Below are positions 8,860 through 17,783 of a stretch of DNA of 58,525 nt, in pieces (position 1 is the first letter of the stretch; each line of letters starts with the position of its first letter). The position numbers and the translations under genes are program-made. The notes beneath the pieces are model-generated. The model was not told the origin of the DNA. It saw only the letters and a list, made by a program, of their open reading frames with translations, and ran no database searches. This stretch comes from JBIICI01 sp044238935 (GTDB taxonomy: Bacteria; Pseudomonadota; Alphaproteobacteria; Micavibrionales; Micavibrionaceae): positions 1 to 58,525 of the forward strand of contig JBIICI010000012.1 in the NCBI GenBank assembly GCA_044238935.1. Reading direction: 5' to 3'.

Positions 8860-9319
8860 CGATCAATCCCCCCTCACATTAACAGGCAAAAAAGTCGCGC
8901 TCTTATGCCCACAATGGCATAAAGATTTGGTGATGTGTATGGCCAATAAATGCCAATCTATTTTACAAGATTCGGGCGTTCATGTTGATATTCACCACAT
9001 ACCCGGATCAATGGAAATCCCCTATTGCGCCCAAGCCCTTGCAAAAATGGGGAAATATGATGCATTGGTGGGTTTTGGGATTATTGTCAAAGGACAAACA
9101 TGGCATTTTGATATGATTATGAATCATATCACCCATGGCGTTACAGAAATGATTTTAAAATATGACATCCCTTTTATTAATGAGGTTTTACCCGTTGATG
9201 ATTTATCCATCGCCATCGCCCGCGCCAGTGATGATTCCTATAATAAAGGCATCGAAGCCGCCCAAGCAACCCTTGCAATTTTACAATGGCGCAATAGTTT
9301 AGAAACTGATACCTTATAA
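8822..9319 (+). CDS. ribH: 6,7-dimethyl-8-ribityllumazine synthase
   Basis: Condenses the ribityl-pyrimidinedione with dihydroxybutanone phosphate in riboflavin synthesis. The 165-residue product shows KVALLCPQWHKDLV (substrate-binding aromatic), the PGSMEIPYCAQAL loop, ALVGFGIIVKGQTWHFDMI with the catalytic His, and NKGIEAAQATLAIL at the C-terminus. WHKDL resembles the WHADIV of type II RibH2 enzymes, whereas the rest resembles RibH1. The start is uncertain: ATG 8822 overlaps the DUF2155 gene by 38 bp, and ATG 8837 is also possible. ribBA and nusB, common neighbours, are absent. Confidence 0.87.
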   Translation: MSLIKMAQIQYNNDQSPLTLTGKKVALLCPQWHKDLVMCMANKCQSILQDSGVHVDIHHIPGSMEIPYCAQALAKMGKYDALVGFGIIVKGQTWHFDMIMNHITHGVTEMILKYDIPFINEVLPVDDLSIAIARASDDSYNKGIEAAQATLAILQWRNSLETDTL

Positions 9320-9374
9320 AGCGCGCACCGTCTTGCTTTTTTGAATTCTTACAGTTTAATTTAAAGGTTTTTCC

Positions 9375-10526
9375 ATGAAAAAGAATATTGCCATTGGCGC
9401 AATCATGAGTATCGCATTATCCATAGGTGGATTATCAGTCTACAGCCTCTCTTCACAGGCCGCGGACAAAGATAAAAAAGCCCCAGAAGCTGCTGCCCCT
9501 GCTGTGCCTGAAAAAATGCCTGTAACCTTTATTTCTGTTCAGTCAAAGATGATTGAGCGTTGGCAAGATTTTTCAGGCCGATTAATAGCGGTTGATTACG
9601 CCGAAATCCGCCCTCAAATCAGCGGTGTGATTACCAAAATTGGCTTTACCGATGGCGCGATGGTCAATCAAAATGATGTTTTATTTGTCATTGATGCCGC
9701 CCCATACCAAGCGAAGCTAGACCAAGCCCAAGCCCTTCTTGGAGCAGCGAAGGAACAGGCGAACCTTGCTAAATTGGAATTTGATCGGGCAGCACAATTG
9801 ATTAAAAGCAAAACCATTTCTCAAACTCTGTATGATACGCGCCGTAATGCCTATCACACAGCACAAGCCAATGTTAAGGCAGCCGATGCCGCTGTTAAAA
9901 ATGCACAAATTGATGTGACACGCACCACAATCAAAGCGCCCTTTGCTGGAAAAGTCAGCCGCGCCGAATTAACGATAGGCAATTTAGTGGAAGCCGGCGG
10001 AAACGCCCCTGTTTTAACCAGTATTTTATCAAATGGGAATATTTATGCGGATTTTGAGATTGATGAGGCCGCCTATATACAATATAGCGAACACGCCAAT
10101 GATCCCACAAAAATCCCCGTTGAATTAACGGTCAATGGATCAGATGATGTGCATAAAGGACATATGCACAGCTTTGATAATAAAATAAACCCCACCACCG
10201 GCACAATTCGGGCGCGTGCTTTGTTTACGAACCCCGATAATACTTTATTACCCGGTATGTTTGCCCATATTCGTATGGGATCACCCAATTCACAATCTGT
10301 CATCTTGGTCAATAGTGATGCGATTGGCACGAACCAAGACCATAAATTTGTTTATGCGATTGATGAAAAAGACACGATTCAATTCAAACCTGTTACCATT
10401 GGTGAAGAAATTGGTCATCAGCGTGTGATCTTATCGGGGTTAAAAGAAGGTGACCGCATCGTTACCGAAGGGATCATTCGATTACAACCTAATATGCCCG
10501 TTGCACCCCAAAAATCAGAAGACTAA
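9375..10526 (+). CDS. RND efflux pump periplasmic adaptor subunit
   Basis: AcrA/MexA-type membrane fusion protein that links an inner-membrane RND pump to an outer-membrane channel. The signal peptide ends near SSQAADKD with no lipobox Cys, so it is probably a cleaved soluble or membrane-associated form rather than a lipoprotein. The order is half-lipoyl (RPQISGVITKIGFTDGAMVNQNDVLFVID), an alpha-helical hairpin rich in Ala/Gln (about 110-165), the second lipoyl half (TTIKAPFAGKVSRAEL), beta-barrel and membrane-proximal domains. AAAGG precedes the ATG. The permease gene follows after 6 bp. No tolC homologue is present. Confidence 0.95.
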   Translation: MKKNIAIGAIMSIALSIGGLSVYSLSSQAADKDKKAPEAAAPAVPEKMPVTFISVQSKMIERWQDFSGRLIAVDYAEIRPQISGVITKIGFTDGAMVNQNDVLFVIDAAPYQAKLDQAQALLGAAKEQANLAKLEFDRAAQLIKSKTISQTLYDTRRNAYHTAQANVKAADAAVKNAQIDVTRTTIKAPFAGKVSRAELTIGNLVEAGGNAPVLTSILSNGNIYADFEIDEAAYIQYSEHANDPTKIPVELTVNGSDDVHKGHMHSFDNKINPTTGTIRARALFTNPDNTLLPGMFAHIRMGSPNSQSVILVNSDAIGTNQDHKFVYAIDEKDTIQFKPVTIGEEIGHQRVILSGLKEGDRIVTEGIIRLQPNMPVAPQKSED

Positions 10527-10532
10527 AAAATT

Positions 10533-13500
10533 ATGAATCTATCGCGTTATTTTATTAACCGCCCCATTTTTGCCTCTGTGGTTTCCACTTTGATTTTTTT
10601 GGCGGGATTGGTATCTTTATTTCAGTTGCCCGTTTCCGAATATCCTGACGTATCGCCGCCGTCGGTGGTTGTGACCGCCCTTTTCCCCGGCGCAAACCCC
10701 ACCACGATTGCTGAAACCGTCGCCACACCTTTAGAAGAGCAAATTAACGGCGTTGAAAACATGCTCTATATGAATTCATTGGCATCATCTGATGGATCAT
10801 TATCTGTGCGCGTGACCTTTGCGATTGGCACAGATCCCGATTTAGCGCAGCAATTGGTGCAAAATCGTGTTTCCCAAGCCCTACCACGCTTGCCTGATGT
10901 GACGCGTCAATTGGGTGTGAGTGTGATCAAAAGTGCGCCTGATTTAACGATGGTTGTGCATTTGGAATCGCCCGATGGTCGATATGACGCGCTGTATTTA
11001 CGCAATTATGCAACATTGAATATCAAAGATCAGCTTGCAAAGATTAAGGGCGTAGGAGAAGTTGGTTTATTTGGATCAGGTGATTACGCCATGCGTGTTT
11101 GGTTAAACCCTGATAAAATTGCCGAACATGACCTGAATGCCAGTGATGTGATTGACGCCATTCGGGGACAAAATATCCAAGTCGCCGCAGGGATGATCGG
11201 CGGCGCCCCGTATGGTAAAGATACACGGATACAATATCCGATTAATGTCCAAGGACGCTTAAAAACAGCAGAAGAGTTTGGGCAAATTATTATTAAAAAT
11301 GATCCAAATGGCGGCACAACCTATTTAAAAGATGTGGCGCGCATTGAATTGGATGCACAATCTTATACCTTACGATCTTTGCTGAATAATAAACAAGCCG
11401 TTGGGGTTCCTATTTTTTCTGCACCACAGGCCAATGCGTTGGAAATTTCAAAGAATGTGCGCCTTACCATGGCGGAACTGAAAAAACAAATGCCTGATGG
11501 GGTGGAATATTCCATTGTTTATGATCCGACTGTCTTTGTCCAAGATTCAATTGATGCCGTGGTTCATACATTATTCGAAGCCATTTTATTGGTGGTTTTG
11601 GTGATTATTATCTTTTTACAAACATGGCGTGCCTCCATCATTCCGTTATTGGCCGTGCCTGTATCGATTGTTGGTACATTTTTCTTTATGGATTTGTTTG
11701 GGTTTTCAATTAATGTGCTGTCTTTATTTGGCATGATTCTGGCCATTGGAATTGTGGTTGATGATGCGATTGTCGTGGTTGAAAATGTGGAACGCAATAT
11801 TGCAGAGGGCAAAACACCGCATGATGCCACAATCCAAGCGATGAAAGAGGTCACAGGCCCGATCATTGCAACAGCCCTTGTTTTGGGGGCGGTTTTTATT
11901 CCAATTTCCTTTATCAGTGGATTAACGGGGCAGTTTTATAAACAATTCGCACTGACCATTGCGATTGCGACTTTTATTTCAACAATTAATTCTCTAACCC
12001 TCAGCCCTGCTTTGTCTGCGTTATTGTTAAAACCAAAGGATCACAAGGCGGATTTTTTAACCACTTTTATCAATCTGCTCTTTGGATGGTTTTTCAGCCT
12101 GTTTAATCGGTTCTTTGGTCACAGTCAGCATTTTTATGCCCGCGCGGTTGGATTATTCACACGCCGCGCCTTGATTATGATGATTTTATTTGCAGGGTTG
12201 GTTTTTATCACGGGCAATATCTTCCAACGCGTCCCACAAGGATTCGTACCTGCACAGGATAAGGGATATTTAATCGGTTTTGCACAGCTCCCCGCTGGGG
12301 CAACATTGGATCGCACCGAAGAGGTCATGCGTGCCATGGGCGATATTGCCTTAAAACAAGAAGGCGTCAGTGATGCAATTCAATTTCCGGGGTTATCGAT
12401 TAATGGATTTATCAATTCGCCCTCAGCAGGGATTGTTTTTGTGGGCTTAAAAAGTTTTAAAGAGCGCAATCGCCCTGATCTCAGTGGCTTTGCCATTGCG
12501 CAATCCTTGCAGCAAAAATTTGGATCAATTGATAAGGCCTTTATCGCGATTTTCCCACCGCCACCTGTGCCGGGTTTAGGGAATACAGGCGGTTTTAGCC
12601 TGAAAATCCAAGACCGCGCCAACCAAGGCAAAGAAGCCTTAGATAATGTCGTCCAAGCCGTGCAGCAAGCCGCATGGCAAGAGCCTGCCTTATCCAATGT
12701 TTATTCCGGCTTTAATATTAATTACCCTCAAATTTTCACCGATATTGACCGGACAAAAGCGCAGCGTTTAGGCTTACAAATGGGGGATGTGTTTGGAACA
12801 ATGCAGACCTATTTGGGATCAAGCTATGTGAATGATTTCAATGCCTTTGGTCGCACATACCAAGTCATCGCCCAAGCAGATGCCCCTTTCCGATCAAAAC
12901 CGCAGGATATTGCCTCCCTAAAAGTGCGCAATCAATTTGGGGAAATGATCCCCTTAGGGGCAATTGCCACCATCAAAGAAAGCTTTGGCCCCGAAACAGC
13001 AACACGCTATAATGGATTTTTAGCCGCCGATATTAACGGGGACGCTGGAATCGGGTTTTCATCAGGTCAAGCCCAAGCCGCCATTACCAAAATCTTGAAA
13101 GAAAAATTACCCAATGGTTTTGGTTTTGAGTGGACAGAATTAACCTACCAACAAATTCTAGCAGGAAACACAGCTATTTATGTTTTCCCCTTATGTTTAT
13201 TATTGGTATTTTTGGTCTTAGCGGCGCAATATGAAAGTCTGATGCTGCCCATAGCGGTGATTGCGATTATTCCGATGGCGATTCTCTCCGCCATGGTGGG
13301 TCTGTTGTGGAAAGGGATGGATAATAATATCTTCACCCAAATCGCCCTTTTTGTTTTGGCGGGACTAGCCTCCAAAAATGCAATTCTTATCGTGGAATTT
13401 GCACGTGAATTGGAACATCATGGCTATAGCATTACCAAAGCCGCGATTGAGGCCTGCCGTCTGCGTTTGCGTCCGATTTTGATGACCTCTATTGCCTTTA

Positions 13501-13715
13501 TTATGGGTGTTTTACCCTTAGTCTTTAGCCACGGCGCAGGGTCAGAAATGCGCCAAGCCATCGGCAATGCCGTGTTTTTTGGCATGATTGGCGTGACGTT
13601 CTTTGGATTGATCTTTACCCCTATTTTCTATGTTCTGGTTCGGAAATTGGAGGTCAAATTGACAAAAAACAATGCACATTTAAAACAACAAAATCAAGAT
13701 AAGTCCGATGCATAA
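10533..13715 (+). CDS. RND efflux permease, HAE1 (AcrB) family
   Basis: Proton-driven inner-membrane trimeric pump for hydrophobic and amphiphilic compounds. At 1060 residues it has the normal length. It opens SRYFINRPIFASVVSTLIFLAGL, as AcrB-type pumps do. The proton-relay pair is visible as the two Asp in GIVVDDAIVVVENVERN (TM4), and the relay Lys in GLASKNAILIVEFARE (TM10). Two large periplasmic loops follow TM1 and TM7. It forms an operon with the adaptor upstream. Its last eight bases overlap the start of the trpE-like gene (ATGCATAA), which is an odd partner. Confidence 0.96.
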   Translation: MNLSRYFINRPIFASVVSTLIFLAGLVSLFQLPVSEYPDVSPPSVVVTALFPGANPTTIAETVATPLEEQINGVENMLYMNSLASSDGSLSVRVTFAIGTDPDLAQQLVQNRVSQALPRLPDVTRQLGVSVIKSAPDLTMVVHLESPDGRYDALYLRNYATLNIKDQLAKIKGVGEVGLFGSGDYAMRVWLNPDKIAEHDLNASDVIDAIRGQNIQVAAGMIGGAPYGKDTRIQYPINVQGRLKTAEEFGQIIIKNDPNGGTTYLKDVARIELDAQSYTLRSLLNNKQAVGVPIFSAPQANALEISKNVRLTMAELKKQMPDGVEYSIVYDPTVFVQDSIDAVVHTLFEAILLVVLVIIIFLQTWRASIIPLLAVPVSIVGTFFFMDLFGFSINVLSLFGMILAIGIVVDDAIVVVENVERNIAEGKTPHDATIQAMKEVTGPIIATALVLGAVFIPISFISGLTGQFYKQFALTIAIATFISTINSLTLSPALSALLLKPKDHKADFLTTFINLLFGWFFSLFNRFFGHSQHFYARAVGLFTRRALIMMILFAGLVFITGNIFQRVPQGFVPAQDKGYLIGFAQLPAGATLDRTEEVMRAMGDIALKQEGVSDAIQFPGLSINGFINSPSAGIVFVGLKSFKERNRPDLSGFAIAQSLQQKFGSIDKAFIAIFPPPPVPGLGNTGGFSLKIQDRANQGKEALDNVVQAVQQAAWQEPALSNVYSGFNINYPQIFTDIDRTKAQRLGLQMGDVFGTMQTYLGSSYVNDFNAFGRTYQVIAQADAPFRSKPQDIASLKVRNQFGEMIPLGAIATIKESFGPETATRYNGFLAADINGDAGIGFSSGQAQAAITKILKEKLPNGFGFEWTELTYQQILAGNTAIYVFPLCLLLVFLVLAAQYESLMLPIAVIAIIPMAILSAMVGLLWKGMDNNIFTQIALFVLAGLASKNAILIVEFARELEHHGYSITKAAIEACRLRLRPILMTSIAFIMGVLPLVFSHGAGSEMRQAIGNAVFFGMIGVTFFGLIFTPIFYVLVRKLEVKLTKNNAHLKQQNQDKSDA

Positions 13716-15150
13716 TAGCTTAAACCTAAAATGGATAAACAAAAAACCCCATAGCGTGGCGGTGGATTACCATATTGATTTTTATGATCTTTATCGCGCT
13801 ATCCGCCCGAATTTTGATCATTCCTATTTGTTTGAGTCATTGGCTCTACCAAAACAACAAGATCGATTTTACACGGCAGGATTTGATCCTGTTGTGGTTT
13901 TTGAGGCACGCGGCAAAAGCCTGATCATCACAGGACGCGCCCATTATATTGAAAAAATAACAGGTCAGCACACAGATCATATCATTATTAATCATGAAAA
14001 CCCGTATCAGCTTTTGCAAGAATCCATGCCAATGGATTGTTTTTCTAAAACGCACCAAGGCGGATTGGTCGGGTATTTTTCCCATGAAGCAGTGAATTAT
14101 TTTGAACCCTCTCTGGCACTGCCTGAACATCCCGATTTTGGTGCGTTTTGTGTGGGATTATATTTAGATGGTTTGGTTTATGACACCACAACAGGACAAT
14201 TAGATTATTATTATTACGACGAAGATCGTACTGCACAAATCAAAAATTTTGTTGAGATTGCAAAACACACACCCCCTGCCCTGCCTGATTTAAAATCCGT
14301 AACCTTTAACGGCCACAGCAGCGATGCGACAGATTTTAAAAATGCGGTTGCTGATACGATTGAGAAAATCAAAGGCGGCTTTTCATTCCAAGCCGAAGTT
14401 GGGTTTAAATCCTTATACACAATCGAAGGCGATAAAATCACCATTTATAATCGCTTGCGTGACGTAAACCCCAGCCCCTATATGTATTATCTGAAATTCG
14501 GAGATCGGGAATTAATGGGCGCTAGCCCTGAGATCTTGATTAGCAATGTTGCCAATATTGTTCTAACAACCCCTGCGGCAGGCACAATCAAGCGCGGTGA
14601 AACCCCCATACAGGATATTGATTTTGCGCGTACCTTGTTAAATGACCCAAAGGAAATCAGCGAACATAACATGCTGGTCGATTTACATCGCAATGATTTA
14701 TCCCGTGTCTGCATGGCAGGCACCGTCACGGTCAGTGACTTGCATTATATTATGAAATTCAGCCATGTGCAGCATATTGTTTCCAGCATTACAGGAATCA
14801 AGCGCCCTGATAAGGATGCATTTGATGTGCTGGCGGCCATTTTACCCGGAGGCGTGACCTCTGGCGCGCCTAAAATTGAAACCTTAAAGATTATTGCCGA
14901 CAATGAAAAAGCCCCACGGGGGCCTTATGGTGGGGGGGTTGGACGTATTAGCTTTAATGGGGATGGGGTATTTTGTATCCCCATTCGCAGTTTGTTTTGC
15001 AAAGGTGATGCCGCCTTTGCCCAAACATGCGCCGGCATTGTCTATGATTCTATCCCTGAGAAGGAATATCAAGAAGTGCTGAATAAGCTCGCTGCCATGC
15101 AACAGGTTCTCAATGACCTTAAACATAAATCAGAAAATGGGGGCGTATAA
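13708..15150 (+). CDS. trpE: Anthranilate synthase component I-like chorismate-binding enzyme
   Basis: Aminates chorismate using ammonia from the partner amidotransferase. The 480-residue protein has an N-terminal domain with the SYLFESLALP segment, positioned like the LLES Trp-binding motif, and a C-terminal chorismate-binding domain. The latter has TPAAGTIKRGETP, SEHNMLVDLHRNDLSRV, PGGVTSGAPKIETLKII and GPYGGGVGRISF. The Ala in PAAGT is where anthranilate synthases have Ala and aminodeoxychorismate synthases (PabB) have Lys, which favours TrpE. It overlaps acrB by 8 bp and is followed by trpG after 1 bp. No other trp genes are present, so a specialised role is possible. Confidence 0.85.
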   Translation: MHNSLNLKWINKKPHSVAVDYHIDFYDLYRAIRPNFDHSYLFESLALPKQQDRFYTAGFDPVVVFEARGKSLIITGRAHYIEKITGQHTDHIIINHENPYQLLQESMPMDCFSKTHQGGLVGYFSHEAVNYFEPSLALPEHPDFGAFCVGLYLDGLVYDTTTGQLDYYYYDEDRTAQIKNFVEIAKHTPPALPDLKSVTFNGHSSDATDFKNAVADTIEKIKGGFSFQAEVGFKSLYTIEGDKITIYNRLRDVNPSPYMYYLKFGDRELMGASPEILISNVANIVLTTPAAGTIKRGETPIQDIDFARTLLNDPKEISEHNMLVDLHRNDLSRVCMAGTVTVSDLHYIMKFSHVQHIVSSITGIKRPDKDAFDVLAAILPGGVTSGAPKIETLKIIADNEKAPRGPYGGGVGRISFNGDGVFCIPIRSLFCKGDAAFAQTCAGIVYDSIPEKEYQEVLNKLAAMQQVLNDLKHKSENGGV

Positions 15151-15151
15151 C

Positions 15152-15766
15152 ATGCATATTTTGTTGATTGATAATTATGATTCCTTCACCTTTAACTTAG
15201 TCCATTTGGTTTTATCCATTCCAAACGTCAAATTAACCGTGCGCCGCAATGATGATGCGTTTTTAGAGGAGATCCGCAAAGGTGATTATGATGCGGCAAT
15301 TATTGGCCCCGGCCCCGGATCACCCGAAGATCACGCCTATTTCGGGCATAATCACACAGTCATCACCGAATATGGCACAAAAGGATTGCCGATTTTAGGC
15401 GTGTGTTTGGGATTCCAAGGAATCTATCATGCCTTTGGCGGCACGTTAAAAAAAGCCTCCCTGCCGATGCATGGTAAAATCAGCCAACTGGATATAATTG
15501 ATGATACAGGTAAGATTTTACACAATTTGCCACAACATTTATCCGTGATGCGCTATCATTCCCTGATGGCGGATTTTGATCAGCCCGTGCCTGATTGCCT
15601 GAATATCACGGCCTTTACGCATAAGGCCGAATCCGCCCTGAGAAATGGGCGCGAAGCCATGGTTTTAGAACATAAAGAACACCCAATCTATGGCGTTCAA
15701 TACCACCCCGAATCCTTTGCCACCGAATATGGCCGCGCGATGATACAAAATTTTTTAAGGATTTAA
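15152..15766 (+). CDS. trpG: Glutamine amidotransferase, anthranilate synthase component II
   Basis: Class I amidotransferase that releases ammonia from glutamine for the adjacent component I. The start HILLIDNYDSFTFNLVHLV is typical of TrpG/PabA. The oxyanion segment IIGPGPGSPED, the nucleophile loop ILGVCLGFQGI, and the His-Glu pair in VQYHPESFATEYG are all present. The ATG at 15152 is preceded by GGGGG at about nine bases and begins one base after trpE ends, so the two are coupled. In many bacteria a single TrpG/PabA serves both anthranilate and folate synthesis; that cannot be resolved here. Confidence 0.92.
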   Translation: MHILLIDNYDSFTFNLVHLVLSIPNVKLTVRRNDDAFLEEIRKGDYDAAIIGPGPGSPEDHAYFGHNHTVITEYGTKGLPILGVCLGFQGIYHAFGGTLKKASLPMHGKISQLDIIDDTGKILHNLPQHLSVMRYHSLMADFDQPVPDCLNITAFTHKAESALRNGREAMVLEHKEHPIYGVQYHPESFATEYGRAMIQNFLRI

Positions 15767-15835
15767 TGCTATAGCCCAACCAAATAAAAATGATTATATC
15801 ATTCGGTCTATTTACCCTTTGTTTCCCTGCTTTAT

Positions 15836-15932
15836 GACGTCATCCCGTGCGCGACACGGGATCTCCCTGAGTAGGAAATTGCCACTGATCACAGGGATAC
15901 CGGATCACGTCCGGTATGACGATTCCTGTTAA
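15836..15932. repeat. Dispersed palindromic repeat, copy 2 (interior inverted)
   Basis: The hairpins TCCCGTG...CACGGGA and ATACCGGATCACGTCCGGTAT flank a core with CTCCCTGA and CCACTGATCA. Read on the minus strand it aligns end to end with the copy at 2833-2929. The right flank ATGACGATTCCTGTT is, however, in the same orientation as in that copy. An imperfect outer inverted repeat, ATAGCCCAACCAAATAAA (from 15772) and TTTATTTGGTTTGACTAT (to 15968), brackets it. It lies between convergent transcripts and could act as a terminator. Confidence 0.75.
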
Positions 15933-15984
15933 GAACACCATAAGCAAATTTATTTGGTTTGACTATATTTGTTATTATCATTCC

Positions 15985-16566
15985 CTATAAACTGATTTTC
16001 TGAGCAATCACATAATATGTTTTGATTTCAAATTTCTCGAGGCGGTAAATTTCCTGTTTATCAAAAAAAGATATTGTTTTCATTCCTTCCTTTCTTAACA
16101 TGGAGGAAATATCAGATTCCGAAAGTCCGGAATATCCTAATTTATGAGCGGTAGGACAATCATCCGTCATAGAAAAATATATAATGCCGTTATCTTTTAA
16201 TGCAGATGTCAATTTATTAAAACATGCCCTTAAGTCAACATTATTCAGAAAAAAAAGACTTGCTTCTGCCCATATCCCGTCATAATAACTGCTGCGAGGA
16301 TAAAAATCTTGGAACGAAGATTTGATTTTCTCTCCCCTCCAATCTCCCTGCAATAATACAGCTTTGTCTATATTTTGGTCGATAACATCGATAATTAAAT
16401 CAGATCTATCTCTTGAAAAAGCGATTGCCCAGCGCCCAGAACCTGCTCCAAAATCAAGAATACGTCCTGAATTTGGAATATGACTCAAGAAACTTTCTGT
16501 TCTTTTCGATTCAGGGATTCCGGTCGTATTAACATAGTATTTATCCCAGTCTATTGGGTATTCCAT
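15985..16566 (-). CDS. Class I SAM-dependent methyltransferase in the bufferin operon
   Basis: The 193-residue protein has the SAM-binding motif I ILDFGAGSGRWAIAFS, an acidic post-I strand IDVIDQN, and motif IV/V-like segments YYDGIWAEASLFFL and LTSALKDNGIIYFSMTDD. The substrate is not recognisable. It has a strong ribosome site (GGCGGAG, seven bases from ATG) only 14 bp after the DoxX gene, so it reads as the last gene of the bufABC-doxX transcript. Methyltransferases accompany some MNIO-modified peptide clusters, but a role here is inference. It also looks more AT-rich than its neighbours and could be a later addition. Confidence 0.8.
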   Translation of the reverse strand: MEYPIDWDKYYVNTTGIPESKRTESFLSHIPNSGRILDFGAGSGRWAIAFSRDRSDLIIDVIDQNIDKAVLLQGDWRGEKIKSSFQDFYPRSSYYDGIWAEASLFFLNNVDLRACFNKLTSALKDNGIIYFSMTDDCPTAHKLGYSGLSESDISSMLRKEGMKTISFFDKQEIYRLEKFEIKTYYVIAQKISL

Positions 16567-16580
16567 TAAAAAACTCCGCC

Positions 16581-17018
16581 TTACATATCACAAGATTTGC
16601 TTTTTAACTTTCGCATAATCCACGCATCAACGCCAAATAAACCGCTGCCATGCGTAATCAGCGTGCCTAATAACAACATATAAAAATAATGCTCTGTTGT
16701 ACCGGGATAAACAAAAAGCTCAATGACCAAGGTCATGCAAAACAACCCCAATGCCGCCAAAGGCGTTGCGAGCCCTAAGATTAACAAGATCGGCAGTGAC
16801 AACTCACCTGCGGTTGCCATATAAGCCGCCAAATTTGATGGCAATAAAGGTACATGATATTCCGTGGCGAATAATCCTAATGTTGTGCTCCAGCTTTTGA
16901 TTTTGACCAGACCTGACATAAAAAAGATTTTTGCCATCCATAAACGCGTCGCCAAAAGAGAGGCCGATTTCAGCCATTGACTATAGGATAACAAAATCTT
17001 TATCGCATGCATATTCAT
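16581..17018 (-). CDS. DoxX-family membrane protein of the bufferin operon
   Basis: The 145-residue protein has four predicted membrane helices. DoxX features are ATRLWMAKIFFMSGLVKIKSW in the first helix and AAYMATAGELSLPILLILGLATPLAALGL in the second and third. Its catalytic role, if any, is unknown; DoxX proteins often accompany DUF692/DUF2063 genes (this gene is called bufD in such clusters). The ATG has AAGGA seven bases upstream and starts 12 bp after bufC. The C-terminus ends KSKSCDM with one cytoplasmic Cys. Confidence 0.87.
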   Translation of the reverse strand: MNMHAIKILLSYSQWLKSASLLATRLWMAKIFFMSGLVKIKSWSTTLGLFATEYHVPLLPSNLAAYMATAGELSLPILLILGLATPLAALGLFCMTLVIELFVYPGTTEHYFYMLLLGTLITHGSGLFGVDAWIMRKLKSKSCDM

Positions 17019-17030
17019 TATATTTTCCTT

Positions 17031-17783
17031 TTAGATAAGATCTGGATTGATAAAAAGCCCCTGCGCCATAGCGGATGCAAAAATTTGTTGTATATCATAA
17101 TCTTGGCTTAAGTTGCTAATAATATTAATTAAAGAATCCCCCCGCCCCACACTCACTAAAAGACTTAACAATGATGCATTAACAGATTGAAAAAAAACAT
17201 TATTTTCAACGCTTCGCCAAACCAACAAAGAATGGGGTTTATGCTGCAAAGACACGGTTTCAATCGGGGTTTCTTGATGTGCTTGCCATATTTCCAGCGC
17301 ATTATAGGATTGCGTAATAATCTGCACGCTGGGATGTAAGGCAAGGGCAAACTCAGGATTTGCCTCCAAAGCCTGTTGCAGATCATCAAACCCTAATGGA
17401 GCGGCATCAAGCGCAAGAGCGCATTGAAAATACGCCCATTCCAACCGCGCAACATCAGAAAGATACGGTAAAGATTCCAACCCCTTATAGGTGGCCACAA
17501 ATTCAGGAAAATGCGCCCCGAATGTGATCCTATTGCCCGTGGGCTGTGGGTTTAATTGGCTGTAATCCCGCGCTAATTTCCTGAAAAAATTATCCCCCAC
17601 CAATAATTTTAGCACAGGAAAAAAATCCGCCAATAAGTCGGCCAATGCCAAAATTGTATTATGATGATAAATTTTCATCCGCGAAAGCGGCGTTTTTTCA
17701 ACATCTAAAAACGGGGCGCTGTGGTGCGTACCCGCATAAATATCATGCAAAAATAGCTCTTGAACATCACGCAACGCGGACAT
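17031..17783 (-). CDS. bufC: BufC-like DNA-binding-domain (DUF2063) protein, MNIO partner
   Basis: The family's N-terminal domain covers about residues 1-95 (LRDVQELFLHDIYAG, then RMKIYHHNTILALADLLADFFPVLKLLVGDNFFRKLARDY). A second domain starts with PYLSDVARLEWAYFQ. Despite the Pfam-style name 'putative DNA-binding', members work with DUF692 enzymes as substrate-recruiting partners for peptide modification. The start at 17783 is preferred: GGGAGG sits six bases before it, while an ATG two codons earlier is too close. It overlaps bufB by 17 bp, so the two are translationally coupled. Confidence 0.88.
   Translation of the reverse strand: MSALRDVQELFLHDIYAGTHHSAPFLDVEKTPLSRMKIYHHNTILALADLLADFFPVLKLLVGDNFFRKLARDYSQLNPQPTGNRITFGAHFPEFVATYKGLESLPYLSDVARLEWAYFQCALALDAAPLGFDDLQQALEANPEFALALHPSVQIITQSYNALEIWQAHQETPIETVSLQHKPHSLLVWRSVENNVFFQSVNASLLSLLVSVGRGDSLINIISNLSQDYDIQQIFASAMAQGLFINPDLI

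Noticed and set aside
13708..15150. Aminodeoxychorismate synthase (PabB) as the identity of the chorismate-binding enzyme
   Set aside because: The motif is PAAGT, with Ala where PabB has Lys. The call remains TrpE-like, though not certain.
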